Assembly (NCBI GenBank): GCA_964410065.1
Contig: CAYPFO010000024.1
Span: forward strand, 1-41,300
Direction: 5' to 3'
DNA: 41,300 nucleotides
DNA from: Serpens sp964410065
GTDB lineage: Bacteria; Pseudomonadota; Gammaproteobacteria; Pseudomonadales; Pseudomonadaceae
The position numbers were made by a program, and so were the translations under genes. Positions 7,817 to 16,005 of this stretch are shown here, piece by piece. A model generated the notes under the pieces. It saw nothing but the letters and a program-made list of their open reading frames with translations, made no database searches and was not told where the DNA came from. Numbering within the stretch: the first letter of the stretch is position 1; each line of letters opens with the position of its first letter.

Positions 7817-8731
7817 TCACTCGAGAAACCGCAGGTCCCGCCTCTGCATAATCGGCAGATGCTCGAGCAGAAACGCCTGCATGGCAGTGAGCATCCTGTG
7901 CTTGGCCCCGTTCTGCGGCCAGACCAGGAAATAGCTGTCTCCCGACCTTACGGCAGTCTTGAACGGTATGGTCAAGGTGCCTTTGCGCAGCTCTTTTTCA
8001 ACCAGGGCAAGATCGCCGATGGAGACGCCGAACCCTTGCGCAGCCGCAGAAATCCCCAACTCCAGGGTGTCGAAACGCTTGCCCTCTCGCCACGCGACCG
8101 CATCCTGCAAGCCCTGACGCTCCAGCCAGCGTCGCCAGTCCCGGCAGTCCCGCGAGGGGTGTATCAGCTGGTTGGCCGCCAGCTTGTCCAGAGGCCAGGC
8201 GGGTTTGCCCAACAGCTCCGGTGAGCAAACGGGCACCAGCCATTCGTCAAACAGCTTGATGCTGTTCCACTCCGCCGGGAAATTGCCGCGGCCAAGCAAC
8301 ACGGCGCAGTCGAACGGCTCGGTACGGAAATCGACAAAATCGACATCCATCCAGGCGCTGGTCAATTGCACCCGCTGACCCTGTTCTTTCCCTTGGAATT
8401 CCTCCAGGGCATGCAACAACCAGCGCATGGTCAGCGTGGACGGCGCTTTGAGACGGAGTACGCCTTTCTGGCAAAAGATGGCGGTGCAGGCGTGCTCGAT
8501 CGTGGCGAATCCCCGCTCCAATTCATGCGCCAGCAACCGCCCGGCATCGGTCAACGCCAGCCTGGGTCCTTTGCGTTCGAACAGCGTGCAGCCCAGGTGA
8601 TCTTCAAGTGTCTTGACGTGGCGACTGACGGCACTTTGCGTGATGCACAGCGATTTGGCGGCCTGGGTGAAAGAGCCAAAACGGGCAGCCACTTCAAAGG
8701 CGCGCAACGCATAAAGAGGAGGTAAACGCAC
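7817..8731 (-). CDS. LysR-family transcriptional regulator (GcvA-like)
   Basis: A 304-residue LysR-type regulator. The N-terminal winged helix-turn-helix is clear: LYALRAFEVAARFGSFTQAAKSL, then TQSAVSRHVKTLEDHLG and LFERKG. The rest is a periplasmic-binding-like effector domain. The LPPLYALRAFEVAAR start resembles the GcvA/AmpR branch, which usually controls the divergent neighbour. The start codon is GTG with only a weak ribosome site. It is transcribed away from the dioxygenase-LysE pair, so it is the likely regulator of that pair. The effector is probably an amino acid or related metabolite, by inference from the neighbours. Confidence 0.9.
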   Translation of the reverse strand: MRLPPLYALRAFEVAARFGSFTQAAKSLCITQSAVSRHVKTLEDHLGCTLFERKGPRLALTDAGRLLAHELERGFATIEHACTAIFCQKGVLRLKAPSTLTMRWLLHALEEFQGKEQGQRVQLTSAWMDVDFVDFRTEPFDCAVLLGRGNFPAEWNSIKLFDEWLVPVCSPELLGKPAWPLDKLAANQLIHPSRDCRDWRRWLERQGLQDAVAWREGKRFDTLELGISAAAQGFGVSIGDLALVEKELRKGTLTIPFKTAVRSGDSYFLVWPQNGAKHRMLTAMQAFLLEHLPIMQRRDLRFLE

Positions 8732-8748
8732 GGCGAGCAGACGTCCTT

Positions 8749-8781
8749 ATCATGAGTAATAGTCATCCTTCATAGCATGAT
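8749..8781. promoter_or_regulatory. Candidate LysR operator between the divergent genes
   Basis: The 157-bp divergent region holds an inverted pair ATCATG (8749-8754) and CATGAT (8776-8781), with a third CATGAT at 8815-8820. LysR regulators bind such spaced dyads between divergent genes. This is suggestive only. Confidence 0.3.
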
Positions 8782-8888
8782 TTTCTGTTTTGCTTCCAGG
8801 CTTGGCGACACCACCATGATTTTTCGCTGGTCAGTTAACACACGCCTTTTTCGCGCCTCGGAATTTACATCCACTGGAAGGAAGCAAG

Positions 8889-9785
8889 ATGCCGAATGAA
8901 ATCATCGAACACCTTTTGGCCGAAGCTGTAGCCAAGGGTGGCCTGAATCAAAAACAGATTGCCCAGATCGTGATGTTCAGAATCTTCGGCAATAAAAATG
9001 GTTTTTTGCATTTTGAAAATTTGCGCATCGGCCCCATACCGGCGACGCCAAGTAGCCGAAACCAGTTGGTAAAGCGCGATACCACCAGTGAAAAGCTGCT
9101 ACTGCAAACGACATCGCTGCTAGGCGAGCCCATCGGATACACCCAGGAATCCAATGGCGATCTGATCAATAATTTCTTTCCCCATCAAAGCCAGGCGAAG
9201 TCGGCCACATCCGACAGCTACGACACTGAACTGGACCTGCACACCGAAAATGCCTTCCATGCGGTCCAGCCTGAACACCTGGTTCTGCTCTGCCTTCGGC
9301 AGGACCCTCTCAAGGAAGCTGTGACCTACATCACATCCGTCGACAGGATTCTTCCGCACCTGACCGATGATGATATTTCCTTCTTCTTCACCGAGCCGTA
9401 CAACTTCTTGTCGGACTACAGCCCCACCGAGAAAAACTGCCGGATCGACCTGGGGCAGGAACAGACTGTTCTGTATGGAGACAGAGCAGCGCCGATGTTC
9501 CGCTTCGACCCCCATTTCATGGTGGCGCGTAGTGAGCAGGGTCAGGCACAGCTGGAAAAACTCCGGGCGATTGCCTGGGACGTCGCCCAGCCGGTGCTGC
9601 TCAAGGCGCGGGATATGCTGATCATCGACAACCGGAAAACGGCCCACGCTCGAAGTCCGTTCACGGCTCGCTTCGACGGTACCGACCGTTGGATTCAGCG
9701 TGCCTTCGCCATAAGCAATCAGCGCTTCTACACCGCCAAACTCGGCAAGCAATCCCGCGTATTCGACCTGGTCACCGCATTGTGA
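8889..9785 (+). CDS. Fe(II)/2-oxoglutarate amino-acid hydroxylase (clavaminate synthase / AsnO / VioC type)
   Basis: A 298-residue non-haem iron oxygenase. The facial triad is visible as His118-x-Glu120 in LHTENAFH and His253 in TAHARSPF. The 2-oxoglutarate-binding Arg is probably Arg267 in GTDRWIQR, 14 residues after the distal His, as in clavaminate synthase. The HxE form, the LLCLRQDP stretch and the IDNRKTAHARSPFTARFDG block are typical of the AsnO/VioC/KDO group, which hydroxylates free L-amino acids such as Asn, Arg or Lys at C3 or C4. It is somewhat shorter than AsnO or VioC. A GGAAGGA ribosome site precedes the ATG. It overlaps the lysE start by four bases and is divergent from a LysR gene. 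The substrate is unknown. Confidence 0.85.
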   Translation: MPNEIIEHLLAEAVAKGGLNQKQIAQIVMFRIFGNKNGFLHFENLRIGPIPATPSSRNQLVKRDTTSEKLLLQTTSLLGEPIGYTQESNGDLINNFFPHQSQAKSATSDSYDTELDLHTENAFHAVQPEHLVLLCLRQDPLKEAVTYITSVDRILPHLTDDDISFFFTEPYNFLSDYSPTEKNCRIDLGQEQTVLYGDRAAPMFRFDPHFMVARSEQGQAQLEKLRAIAWDVAQPVLLKARDMLIIDNRKTAHARSPFTARFDGTDRWIQRAFAISNQRFYTAKLGKQSRVFDLVTAL

Positions 9786-10381
9786 TTGCTGCCTATCTCT
9801 CGTTTGCGGCGGCTGTGGCGGTGCTGATCGCATCGCCTGGCCCGGTTATCGCACTGGTTCTGGCCGAAGGGAGACGGGCCTGGCCGGCGTGGACCATTGC
9901 CGGCGGTGTGCTGTCTGCGCAATTGCTGTTGGTAGCGGCGCTGATCGCCATTTACCTGGCTCTGGATATCAGTCCTTCGATGCTCAATTGGGGCCAGGTA
10001 TTGGGGGGCTTTTATCTCACGTTGCTGGGTATGAAGACCTTGGGTGGCGGTGCTGAGCAACACGAAGTACGCACCCGCAATGCCCATAGTTTCTGGAAAG
10101 CAATGGGCGTGGGATTATCGAACCCCAAGGACATTCTGTTCTTTCTGGCGTTTCTGCCCGGATTCATCCAGCACTCCGCCCCGTTTGCGCCCCAAGCCAT
10201 CACGCTCTTGCTGATTTGGGCGACCATCGATATCACCATCCTGGTTGCCTACAGCCTCGTCGCCAGACGAATCGCTGGCTCCTTGGTCCTGTCGCGATTG
10301 CTTGACCTGCTGCCGGGCTTCGTTCTGGTGGGTATTGGCATGTTTTCACTGACGATGGGCATGGCGCGTTTGTTGAATTAA
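9782..10381 (+). CDS. LysE/RhtB-family amino-acid exporter
   Basis: A 199-residue membrane protein with six hydrophobic segments and the family signatures YLSFAAAVAVLIASPGP near the N-terminus and GVGLSNPKDILFFLAFLPGF in the middle. LysE/RhtB proteins export amino acids and their derivatives across the inner membrane. I place the start at a GTG (9782) that overlaps the TGA of the hydroxylase gene as GTGA. The longer frame from 9689 would run antiparallel to family length and adds a polar, non-homologous stretch. The overlap implies translational coupling, so the exporter and hydroxylase are made together. It most plausibly exports the hydroxylated product or the substrate amino acid. Confidence 0.85.
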   Translation: MIAAYLSFAAAVAVLIASPGPVIALVLAEGRRAWPAWTIAGGVLSAQLLLVAALIAIYLALDISPSMLNWGQVLGGFYLTLLGMKTLGGGAEQHEVRTRNAHSFWKAMGVGLSNPKDILFFLAFLPGFIQHSAPFAPQAITLLLIWATIDITILVAYSLVARRIAGSLVLSRLLDLLPGFVLVGIGMFSLTMGMARLLN

Positions 10382-10435
10382 GCCCAAGCGCGGTGGCTGG
10401 ATCGCGGGCAGGCCATAGTAGATAGCGGCAGCCAC

Positions 10436-10789
10436 CTAGCTGCCGCGGTAAGTCGAATAGCTGTACGGCGAAATCAGCAGCGGCACATGGTAATGATCCT
10501 GCGCTGCGTCGACCCCGAAACGCAGCACGACGACATCGAGAAAAGCCGGCTCGCCCAGGTCGACGACACGGGCCCGGAAGTAATCGCCCGCATAAAAGTG
10601 CAACTGGTACACCCCGCTGCGATAGCCCTCGCCCTCCAGCAACGGCGCGTTGCAGCGTCCATCCTCGTTGGTCTGCGCCCCGGCAATCAGTGTGAGCCGC
10701 CCGTCCTCAAGGCGGTACAGCTCCACATGAATGCCTTTGCCCGGACAGCCATGGGTGGTGTCCAGCACATGAGTGGTCAAACGCCCCAT
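10436..10789 (-). CDS. uraH: 5-hydroxyisourate hydrolase
   Basis: A 117-residue transthyretin-like protein. It begins MGRLTTHVLDTTHGCPGKG and ends with the diagnostic YRGS tetrapeptide. The conserved His of THVLD, an Arg in the central region and the HYHVPLLISPYSYSTYRGS end form the active site of HIU hydrolase. It converts 5-hydroxyisourate, the product of urate oxidation, to OHCU. It fits the urate operon on the other strand (11451-15884), from which it is separated by 660 bp of repeats. It is transcribed away from that operon. Function is confident. Confidence 0.95.
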   Translation of the reverse strand: MGRLTTHVLDTTHGCPGKGIHVELYRLEDGRLTLIAGAQTNEDGRCNAPLLEGEGYRSGVYQLHFYAGDYFRARVVDLGEPAFLDVVVLRFGVDAAQDHYHVPLLISPYSYSTYRGS

Positions 10790-10860
10790 GACGCCCTCTC
10801 CTTTGTTGAATGAATCCAGTCCCGAGCAGCTTTTAGGTTTTGTGTGAAAAGTCTCGGCTC

Positions 10861-11352
10861 GCGGCGCGCCTGAACATAGAGTAGGTGCGTTCTTGTAGGG
10901 GCGAAGTCACGGTTTAGCCATGCCTCGTTGGGCATCGACCGCACGGCGTAAACGGCGCGGCCTGAACACTAGGTCTGTCTGGTAGGGGCGAATTCATTCG
11001 CCTGGCGCAGGACCGTCAGGCCCCACTGCTGCTGACACAGCCTTCCGAGCACCCACCCGCATCGTTCGTCGAATCCCTGCGGATGAGGGAACACTCGGTG
11101 CCAGGCGAATAAATTCGCCCCTACAGATGAAGTCAGGGTTTAGTCATGCAGAGTTGGGCACCGACCGCGCGGCGTAAACGGCGCGGCCTGAACAGTAGGT
11201 GTGTCTGGTAGGGGCGAATTCATTCGCCTGGCGCAGGACCGTCAGACCCCACCGCTGCTGACACAGCCTTCAGAGCACCCACCCGCGTCGTTCGTCGAGT
11301 CCCCGATGACGAGGGAACACTCGGTGCCAGGCGAATAAATTCGCCCCTACAG
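10861..11352. repeat. Tandem 226-bp repeat with REP-doublet elements
   Basis: The 660-bp gap between uraH and puuE is largely a direct duplication with a period of exactly 226 bp and about 90% identity by eye (10905-11130 versus 11131-11356). Each unit holds a doublet of inverted 24-bp arms carrying GGGGCGAATTCATTCGCC, at 10983-11006/11100-11123 and 11209-11232/11326-11349. The left half of a third unit is visible near 10861-10904. No coding frame is convincing. The arms match those in the 21.1-22.2 kb array and at 31027. Confidence 0.85.
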
Positions 11353-11450
11353 GTGCCTATGAGAACGGTTTTAAGAAATGCTCGCCACAGTTCCTATCCG
11401 CCCGGCTGCCCTACGCTGTAGGAGAACAGACGTTCGACAGGAAGCCCTTC

Positions 11451-12380
11451 ATGAGCCCCGACTACCCCAGAGACCTGATCGGTTACGCCAACAACCCGCC
11501 CCATCCGCGCTGGCCGGGCGAGGCGAATATCGCGCTGTCTTTTGTGCTGAATTACGAGGAAGGCGGCGAGCGCTGCATTCTGCACGGCGACACGGAGTCC
11601 GAGGCCTTTTTGTCCGAGATGGTCGCCGCCCAGCCGTTGCCCGGCGTGCGGCACATGAGCATGGAGTCGCTGTATGAGTACGGCAGCCGCGCCGGCGTCT
11701 GGCGGTTGCTTGCGCTGTTCCGCGAGCAGCGGATTCCGCTGACCGTGTTCGCCGTGGCCATGGCCGCCCAGCGTAACCCGGACGCCATCCGGGCGATGGT
11801 CGCCGACGGCCACGAAATCTGCAGCCACGGCTATCGTTGGATCGACTATCAGCACATGGACGAAGCCGAAGAGCGTAAGCACATGGACAAGGCCCTCGCC
11901 ATTCTTACCGAACTGACCGGCCAGCGCCCGCTCGGCTGGTACACCGGACGTACCGGGCCGAACACCCGGCGCTTGGTGCGTGAGGACGGCGGCTTTCTCT
12001 ACGACTCGGACACCTACGACGACGACCTGCCCTACTGGGACCCCGAGTCGACCCCGCAGAAACCGCACCTGGTGATTCCCTACACCCTCGACACCAATGA
12101 CATGCGCTTCACCCAGGCACAGGGCTTCAACAGCGGCGATGATTTCTTTACCTACCTGAAAGACGCCTTCGATGTGCTCTACGCCGAAGGCGCGGCCGGC
12201 GCGCCAAAGATGCTCAGCATCGGCATGCACTGCCGCCTGCTGGGTCGACCGGCACGCCTGGCCGCGCTGCGCCGCTTCATCGACTACGCAAAAAGCCACG
12301 ACAAGGTCTGGTTCGCCCGTCGCGTAGACATTGCCCGGCACTGGCATGCCACCCACCCGCTGACGGGGGCCGGGCAATGA
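11451..12380 (+). CDS. puuE: Allantoinase PuuE (polysaccharide-deacetylase type)
   Basis: A 309-residue protein of the polysaccharide deacetylase-like NodB fold. It begins SPDYPRDLIGYANNPPHPRWPG, as in PuuE enzymes, and carries SFVLNYEEGGE, the ICSHGYRWIDY segment with metal-site histidines, and a TGRTGPNTRRL block. It hydrolyses allantoin to allantoate in the cytoplasm and is unrelated to the metal-dependent AllB family. An AGGA lies before the ATG. It heads the operon puuE-uraD-alc-allA-puuD. The stop codon overlaps the start of uraD (ATGA), so the two are coupled. Confidence 0.93.
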   Translation: MSPDYPRDLIGYANNPPHPRWPGEANIALSFVLNYEEGGERCILHGDTESEAFLSEMVAAQPLPGVRHMSMESLYEYGSRAGVWRLLALFREQRIPLTVFAVAMAAQRNPDAIRAMVADGHEICSHGYRWIDYQHMDEAEERKHMDKALAILTELTGQRPLGWYTGRTGPNTRRLVREDGGFLYDSDTYDDDLPYWDPESTPQKPHLVIPYTLDTNDMRFTQAQGFNSGDDFFTYLKDAFDVLYAEGAAGAPKMLSIGMHCRLLGRPARLAALRRFIDYAKSHDKVWFARRVDIARHWHATHPLTGAGQ

Positions 12381-12892
12381 CAGTCTTTGCCACGTTGACG
12401 CCCTCGGCCCTGGACCGCGCCGGTTTCGTGCAGGCCTTCGCCGATGTTTACGAACACTCGCCGTGGGTGGCGGAACGTGTCTTCGAGCAAGGCATCTTTG
12501 CTGCCGACGATCACATCGAGCACCTGCATGCGCGCATGGCGGACGTTGTGCTGAATGCCGACCATGAGCGCCAGCTGGCGCTGATCAACGCCCACCCGGA
12601 TCTGGCCGGCAAGGCCGCCGTGCGCGGCAAGCTGACTGCCGCGTCCACGTCGGAACAGGCCGGCGCCGGTATTCAGGACTGCGTCCCGGAAGAATTCACC
12701 CGCTTCACCGCACTTAACGCGGCCTACAAGGCGCGCTTCGGCTTCGTGTTCATCATGGCGGTGAAAGGCAGCAACCGGCGGCAGATCCTCGCCGCGTTCG
12801 AGGAACGCCTGCACAACACGCCCGAGCAGGAGTTCGCCCGCGCCCTGGCGGAGATCAACCGAATCGCCCTGTTTCGCCTGCAAGCCCTCTGA
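12377..12892 (+). CDS. uraD: OHCU decarboxylase
   Basis: A 171-residue helical protein of the OHCU decarboxylase family. It has the typical start LTPSALDRAGFVQAFADVYEHSPWVAER, the catalytic-region NAHPDLAGKAA and the FGFVFIMAVKG motif before the C-terminal helices. It decarboxylates 2-oxo-4-hydroxy-4-carboxy-5-ureidoimidazoline stereospecifically to S-allantoin, following UraH. It overlaps puuE by 4 bp and is followed by alc after 19 bp with an AAGGAAG ribosome site. Confident assignment. Confidence 0.95.
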   Translation: MTVFATLTPSALDRAGFVQAFADVYEHSPWVAERVFEQGIFAADDHIEHLHARMADVVLNADHERQLALINAHPDLAGKAAVRGKLTAASTSEQAGAGIQDCVPEEFTRFTALNAAYKARFGFVFIMAVKGSNRRQILAAFEERLHNTPEQEFARALAEINRIALFRLQAL

Positions 12893-12911
12893 CTTCAAGG
12901 AAGAATTTTTC

Positions 12912-13907
12912 ATGAAAACCTACGCAGCGCCTTTCGAGAAATACGTCAACCTGGCCGACGCCCGCCTCGGCAGCAAGATTCTCTCGGTCACCGATGACTG
13001 GTTTGCCGCCGCCGACCGCATGCTGCAGCCCGGCGAGCCGGTGTGGCAGGAAGGCGTGTTCGACGACAACGGCAAGTGGATGGACGGCTGGGAATCGCGC
13101 CGCAAGCGGTTCGAGGGCCATGACCATGCGGTGATTCGCCTCGGCGTGCCCGGCGTACTGAAGGGCGTGGACATCGACACTCGCTACTTCACCGGCAACT
13201 ACCCGCCGTCCGCCTCGCTGGAAGCCTGCTTCCTGGCGGAAGGCGAGCCGGATGACAGCACCGCCTGGACGGAAGTGCTGCCGGCCGTGGCTCTGCAGGG
13301 CAACAGCCACCACTATCACGCCTTGGCTTATGCCGAGCCGGTGTCGCACTTGCGCTTCAACATCTACCCGGATGGCGGCGTGGCGCGCCTGCGCATCCAC
13401 GGTATTCCCTACCGCGACTGGGCCACGGTCAGCAGCGAAGAAACCCTCGACCTGGCCGCCGCTCTCAATGGCGGGCGGGCCCTGGCCTGTTCCGACGAGC
13501 ATTACGGCAGCATCAGCAACCTGCTCAATCCGGGTCGCGGGGTGAACATGGGCGACGGCTGGGAAACCGCCCGCCGGCGTACCCCCGGCAATGACTGGGT
13601 AATCATCGCCCTCGGCCATCCCGGCGAGATCGAGCGCATCGTCGTCGACACCCTGCACTTCAAGGGCAACTACCCGGATAGCTGCTCTATCCAGGCCGCC
13701 TACGTGAAAGGCGGCACCGACAGCCAGATCGAAACCCAGAGCCTGTTCTGGCGCGAACTGCTGCCCAATCAGCAGCTGGCCATGCACCAGGAACACACCT
13801 TCGCCGAGCAGATCAGAGACCTTGGCCCGATCACCCATGTACGCCTGAACATCTTCCCGGACGGCGGCGTGAGTCGCCTGCGGTTGTTCGGCACGCTGGC
13901 CCGGTAA
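12912..13907 (+). CDS. alc: Allantoicase
   Basis: A 331-residue allantoicase, which cleaves allantoate to ureidoglycolate and urea. The family's internal duplication is easy to see: DGWESRRKRFEGHDH...TRYFTGNYPP in the first half (about residues 57-100) and DGWETARRRTPGNDW...TLHFKGNYPD in the second (about 214-257). The pattern PDGGVARLRIHG/PDGGVSRLRLFG closes each half. The length is normal. It has a ribosome site AAGGAAG just before the ATG. A REP-type hairpin separates it from allA. Confidence 0.96.
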   Translation: MKTYAAPFEKYVNLADARLGSKILSVTDDWFAAADRMLQPGEPVWQEGVFDDNGKWMDGWESRRKRFEGHDHAVIRLGVPGVLKGVDIDTRYFTGNYPPSASLEACFLAEGEPDDSTAWTEVLPAVALQGNSHHYHALAYAEPVSHLRFNIYPDGGVARLRIHGIPYRDWATVSSEETLDLAAALNGGRALACSDEHYGSISNLLNPGRGVNMGDGWETARRRTPGNDWVIIALGHPGEIERIVVDTLHFKGNYPDSCSIQAAYVKGGTDSQIETQSLFWRELLPNQQLAMHQEHTFAEQIRDLGPITHVRLNIFPDGGVSRLRLFGTLAR

Positions 13908-13921
13908 ATCTCTATCAACCC

Positions 13922-13966
13922 CTGTAGGAGCCAGCTTGCGGATCGCCAGCAAGCTGGCTCCTACAG
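13922..13966. repeat. REP-type hairpin within the urate operon
   Basis: Two perfect 18-bp arms (13922-13939 and 13949-13966), starting CTGTAGGAGCCAGC, around a nine-base loop. It lies in the 78-bp gap between alc and allA. As mRNA it would form a very stable hairpin that may protect the upstream message or reduce downstream expression. It lacks a T-run, so it is not an obvious terminator. Confidence 0.85.
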
Positions 13967-13985
13967 AACGATTGGAAGTCCCACG

Positions 13986-14486
13986 ATGCGCACCTTGCCC
14001 CTCGATCCGCTGACCAAAACCGCTTTCGCCCCCTTTGGCGAGGTGATCGAAGCCGAAGACAGCGAGTTCTTCCTGATCAACAACGGCTCCACGCGCCGTT
14101 ATCACCGGCTGGCCACCGTGCAAACCGCGCAGCCGGAGGATGAGGCGATCATCAGCATCTTCCGCGCCACCTCCCTGCCGCGCCCGCTGACCATCGCCAT
14201 GCTGGAACGTCATCCGCTGGGCAGCCAGGCCTTCATGCCGCTGCGCGAAAAACCCTTTCTGATTGTCGTCGCCCCGCCGGCGGACAGCCCGGACAGCGGC
14301 GAGGTGCGCGCCTTTATCAGCAACGGTCGCCAGGGCGTGAACTATCACCGCGGCGTCTGGCATCACCCGGTGCTGTGCATCGAGGCCGAGGACGACTTTC
14401 TGGTGATCGACCGCAGCGGCACCGGCAACAACTGCGACGAGCATGTCTTTGCCGAAGATGAGCGCCTGCTTCTTATTTATCTCTGA
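13986..14486 (+). CDS. allA: Ureidoglycolate lyase
   Basis: A 166-residue cupin-like enzyme that splits ureidoglycolate to glyoxylate and urea. The start TLPLDPLTKTAFAPFGEVIEAE, the middle block RATSLPRPLTIAMLERHPLGSQ, and FISNGRQGVNYHRGVWHHPVL, which contributes the conserved His residues, match the AllA family. It follows alc across a REP hairpin and precedes puuD by 33 bp. It completes allantoin breakdown. Confident. Confidence 0.95.
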   Translation: MRTLPLDPLTKTAFAPFGEVIEAEDSEFFLINNGSTRRYHRLATVQTAQPEDEAIISIFRATSLPRPLTIAMLERHPLGSQAFMPLREKPFLIVVAPPADSPDSGEVRAFISNGRQGVNYHRGVWHHPVLCIEAEDDFLVIDRSGTGNNCDEHVFAEDERLLLIYL

Positions 14487-14519
14487 CCAGCCCGCCTCTA
14501 TCTGGCGTGAGGAACACTC

Positions 14520-15884
14520 GTGGAAGCACACCTGACCGAATGGCTGAACCTGAGCATTCGCTGGATACACATGATTGTCGGCATCGCCTGGATCGGTGCC
14601 TCGTTCTACTTCGTCTGGCTGGAGAACAACCTGCAACGCGGCAACCCGCGCGAGGGGCTGTCTGGGGATCTCTGGGCGATCCATGGCGGAGGCATCTATC
14701 ACCTGGAAAAATACGCACTGGCCCCGCCGCAGATGCCGGAAAAACTCCACTGGTTCAAGTGGGAGGCCTACTCCACTTGGCTGTCCGGCGTGGCCTTGCT
14801 GACCCTCGTGTATTACCTCAACCCCACGTACTACCTGCTCGCGCCGGGCAGTGCGCTGCACCCTGCCCTGGCCGTGGCTATCGGCTTGGTTTCGCTGCTC
14901 ATTGGCTGGGTCATCTACGAGTCACTGTGCGACTCCGCGCTGGGGAAAAGGCCCGCCTTGCTGGGCCTGGTGCTCTTCGTCTTGCTGGTTTATGCCGCCT
15001 GGGGCTACGCCCAGCTATTCAGCGGCCGCGCCGCCTATATTCACGTCGGCGCGCTGATCGGCACCCTGATGGTCGGCAACGTCTTTCGCGTCATCATTCC
15101 CGCCCAGCGCGCCCTGGTCGCAGCCATCCAGGAAGGCCGCGAGCCCGACCCGGCCTTGCCGGCCAAGGGGTTGCTGCGCTCGCGACACAACAACTACTTC
15201 ACGCTGCCGGTGCTGTTCACCATGATCAGCAACCACTTCCCGAGCACCTACGGCAACCCGTACAACTGGCTGATCCTCGCCGCCATCGCCGCGTTGGGTG
15301 TGTTGGCGCGGCATTACTTCAACACCCGCCATGCCAATCAGAAATTCGCCTGGGCCTTGCCGGCCGCCGCGCTGGGCATGGTCTGCCTGGCCTACATCAG
15401 TACCCCGACAACCGCACCCCGCCCCGCGCCGCCTGTGGCAACGGAATCGCCCGCGCCCACAAGCACGAGCACGAGCACCGGCGAGCGTACAGAATCGCCT
15501 GAGACACCCCACCCCCCCGAAGAACCCCGTGTCGTGCAGAACGAATACTGGCCAGAGACGCCGATCACCGAGCCTAGGGTGCCCGCTGAACCCATCGAGC
15601 CTGTTGCACCGTTGGAAACCGCCCGTGAATTCGCCCTGGTCCAGCACATCATCGAGGACCGCTGCCTGGAATGTCACTCGGCCACCCCCAGCAGCCCAAT
15701 TTTCGCCACTGCGCCGCTGGGCGCCATGTTCGACACGCCTGAACAGATTCAACAGATGAGCGAAAAAATCTATGCGCAAGCAGTGGCGACCCAGGTCATG
15801 CCGTTGGGCAACCTGACGCAGATGACCCAGGAAGAGCGCGATTTGCTCGGTGCCTGGATCGAAAAAGGCGCGAAGATCGAATAA
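14520..15884 (+). CDS. puuD: Membrane urate oxidase with C-terminal cytochrome c (PuuD)
   Basis: A 454-residue fusion protein. Residues 1-295 hold about eight hydrophobic segments with the PuuD pattern WLNLSIRWIHMIVGIAWIG, HLEKYALAP, HVGALIGTLMVGNVFR and RSRHNNYFTLPVLF. Residues about 296-366 are a low-complexity linker rich in Pro, Thr, Ser and Glu. Residues 367-454 are a cytochrome c domain with haem motif CLECH (382-386). PuuD oxidises urate to 5-hydroxyisourate at the membrane, passing electrons through its haem c to the respiratory chain rather than making hydrogen peroxide. The start is GTG with a GAGGA ribosome site. It is last in the operon, although it carries out the first step. Confidence 0.94.
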   Translation: MEAHLTEWLNLSIRWIHMIVGIAWIGASFYFVWLENNLQRGNPREGLSGDLWAIHGGGIYHLEKYALAPPQMPEKLHWFKWEAYSTWLSGVALLTLVYYLNPTYYLLAPGSALHPALAVAIGLVSLLIGWVIYESLCDSALGKRPALLGLVLFVLLVYAAWGYAQLFSGRAAYIHVGALIGTLMVGNVFRVIIPAQRALVAAIQEGREPDPALPAKGLLRSRHNNYFTLPVLFTMISNHFPSTYGNPYNWLILAAIAALGVLARHYFNTRHANQKFAWALPAAALGMVCLAYISTPTTAPRPAPPVATESPAPTSTSTSTGERTESPETPHPPEEPRVVQNEYWPETPITEPRVPAEPIEPVAPLETAREFALVQHIIEDRCLECHSATPSSPIFATAPLGAMFDTPEQIQQMSEKIYAQAVATQVMPLGNLTQMTQEERDLLGAWIEKGAKIE

Positions 15885-15911
15885 GACCGAGCGGGCTTAT
15901 CGGGTGAGGGC

Positions 15912-15946
15912 GCTTCGAGGCGGGTGCTGCTGGCCCGCCCCGAAGC
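15912..15946. terminator. Hairpin after puuD, possible terminator
   Basis: A 13-bp stem with one mismatch (GCTTCGAGGCGGG / CCCGCCCCGAAGC) and a nine-base loop lies between the convergent puuD and NADH dehydrogenase genes. It is not followed by a T-run, so its strength is unclear. Confidence 0.45.
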
Positions 15947-16005
15947 CTCTCGCTGGAGTCATCGAGCTGCACGAGCTGAAGCAACAGATCGTGCAGCCCC
16001 GACAA

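Noticed and set aside
8889..9785. TauD-type taurine dioxygenase
   Set aside because: The HxE form and the IDNRKTAHARSPF block fit the AsnO/VioC group better than TauD, which uses HxD.
12855..14861. 668-residue minus-strand frame opposite alc, allA and the start of puuD
   Set aside because: It is antisense to three clear urate genes and to the REP hairpin.
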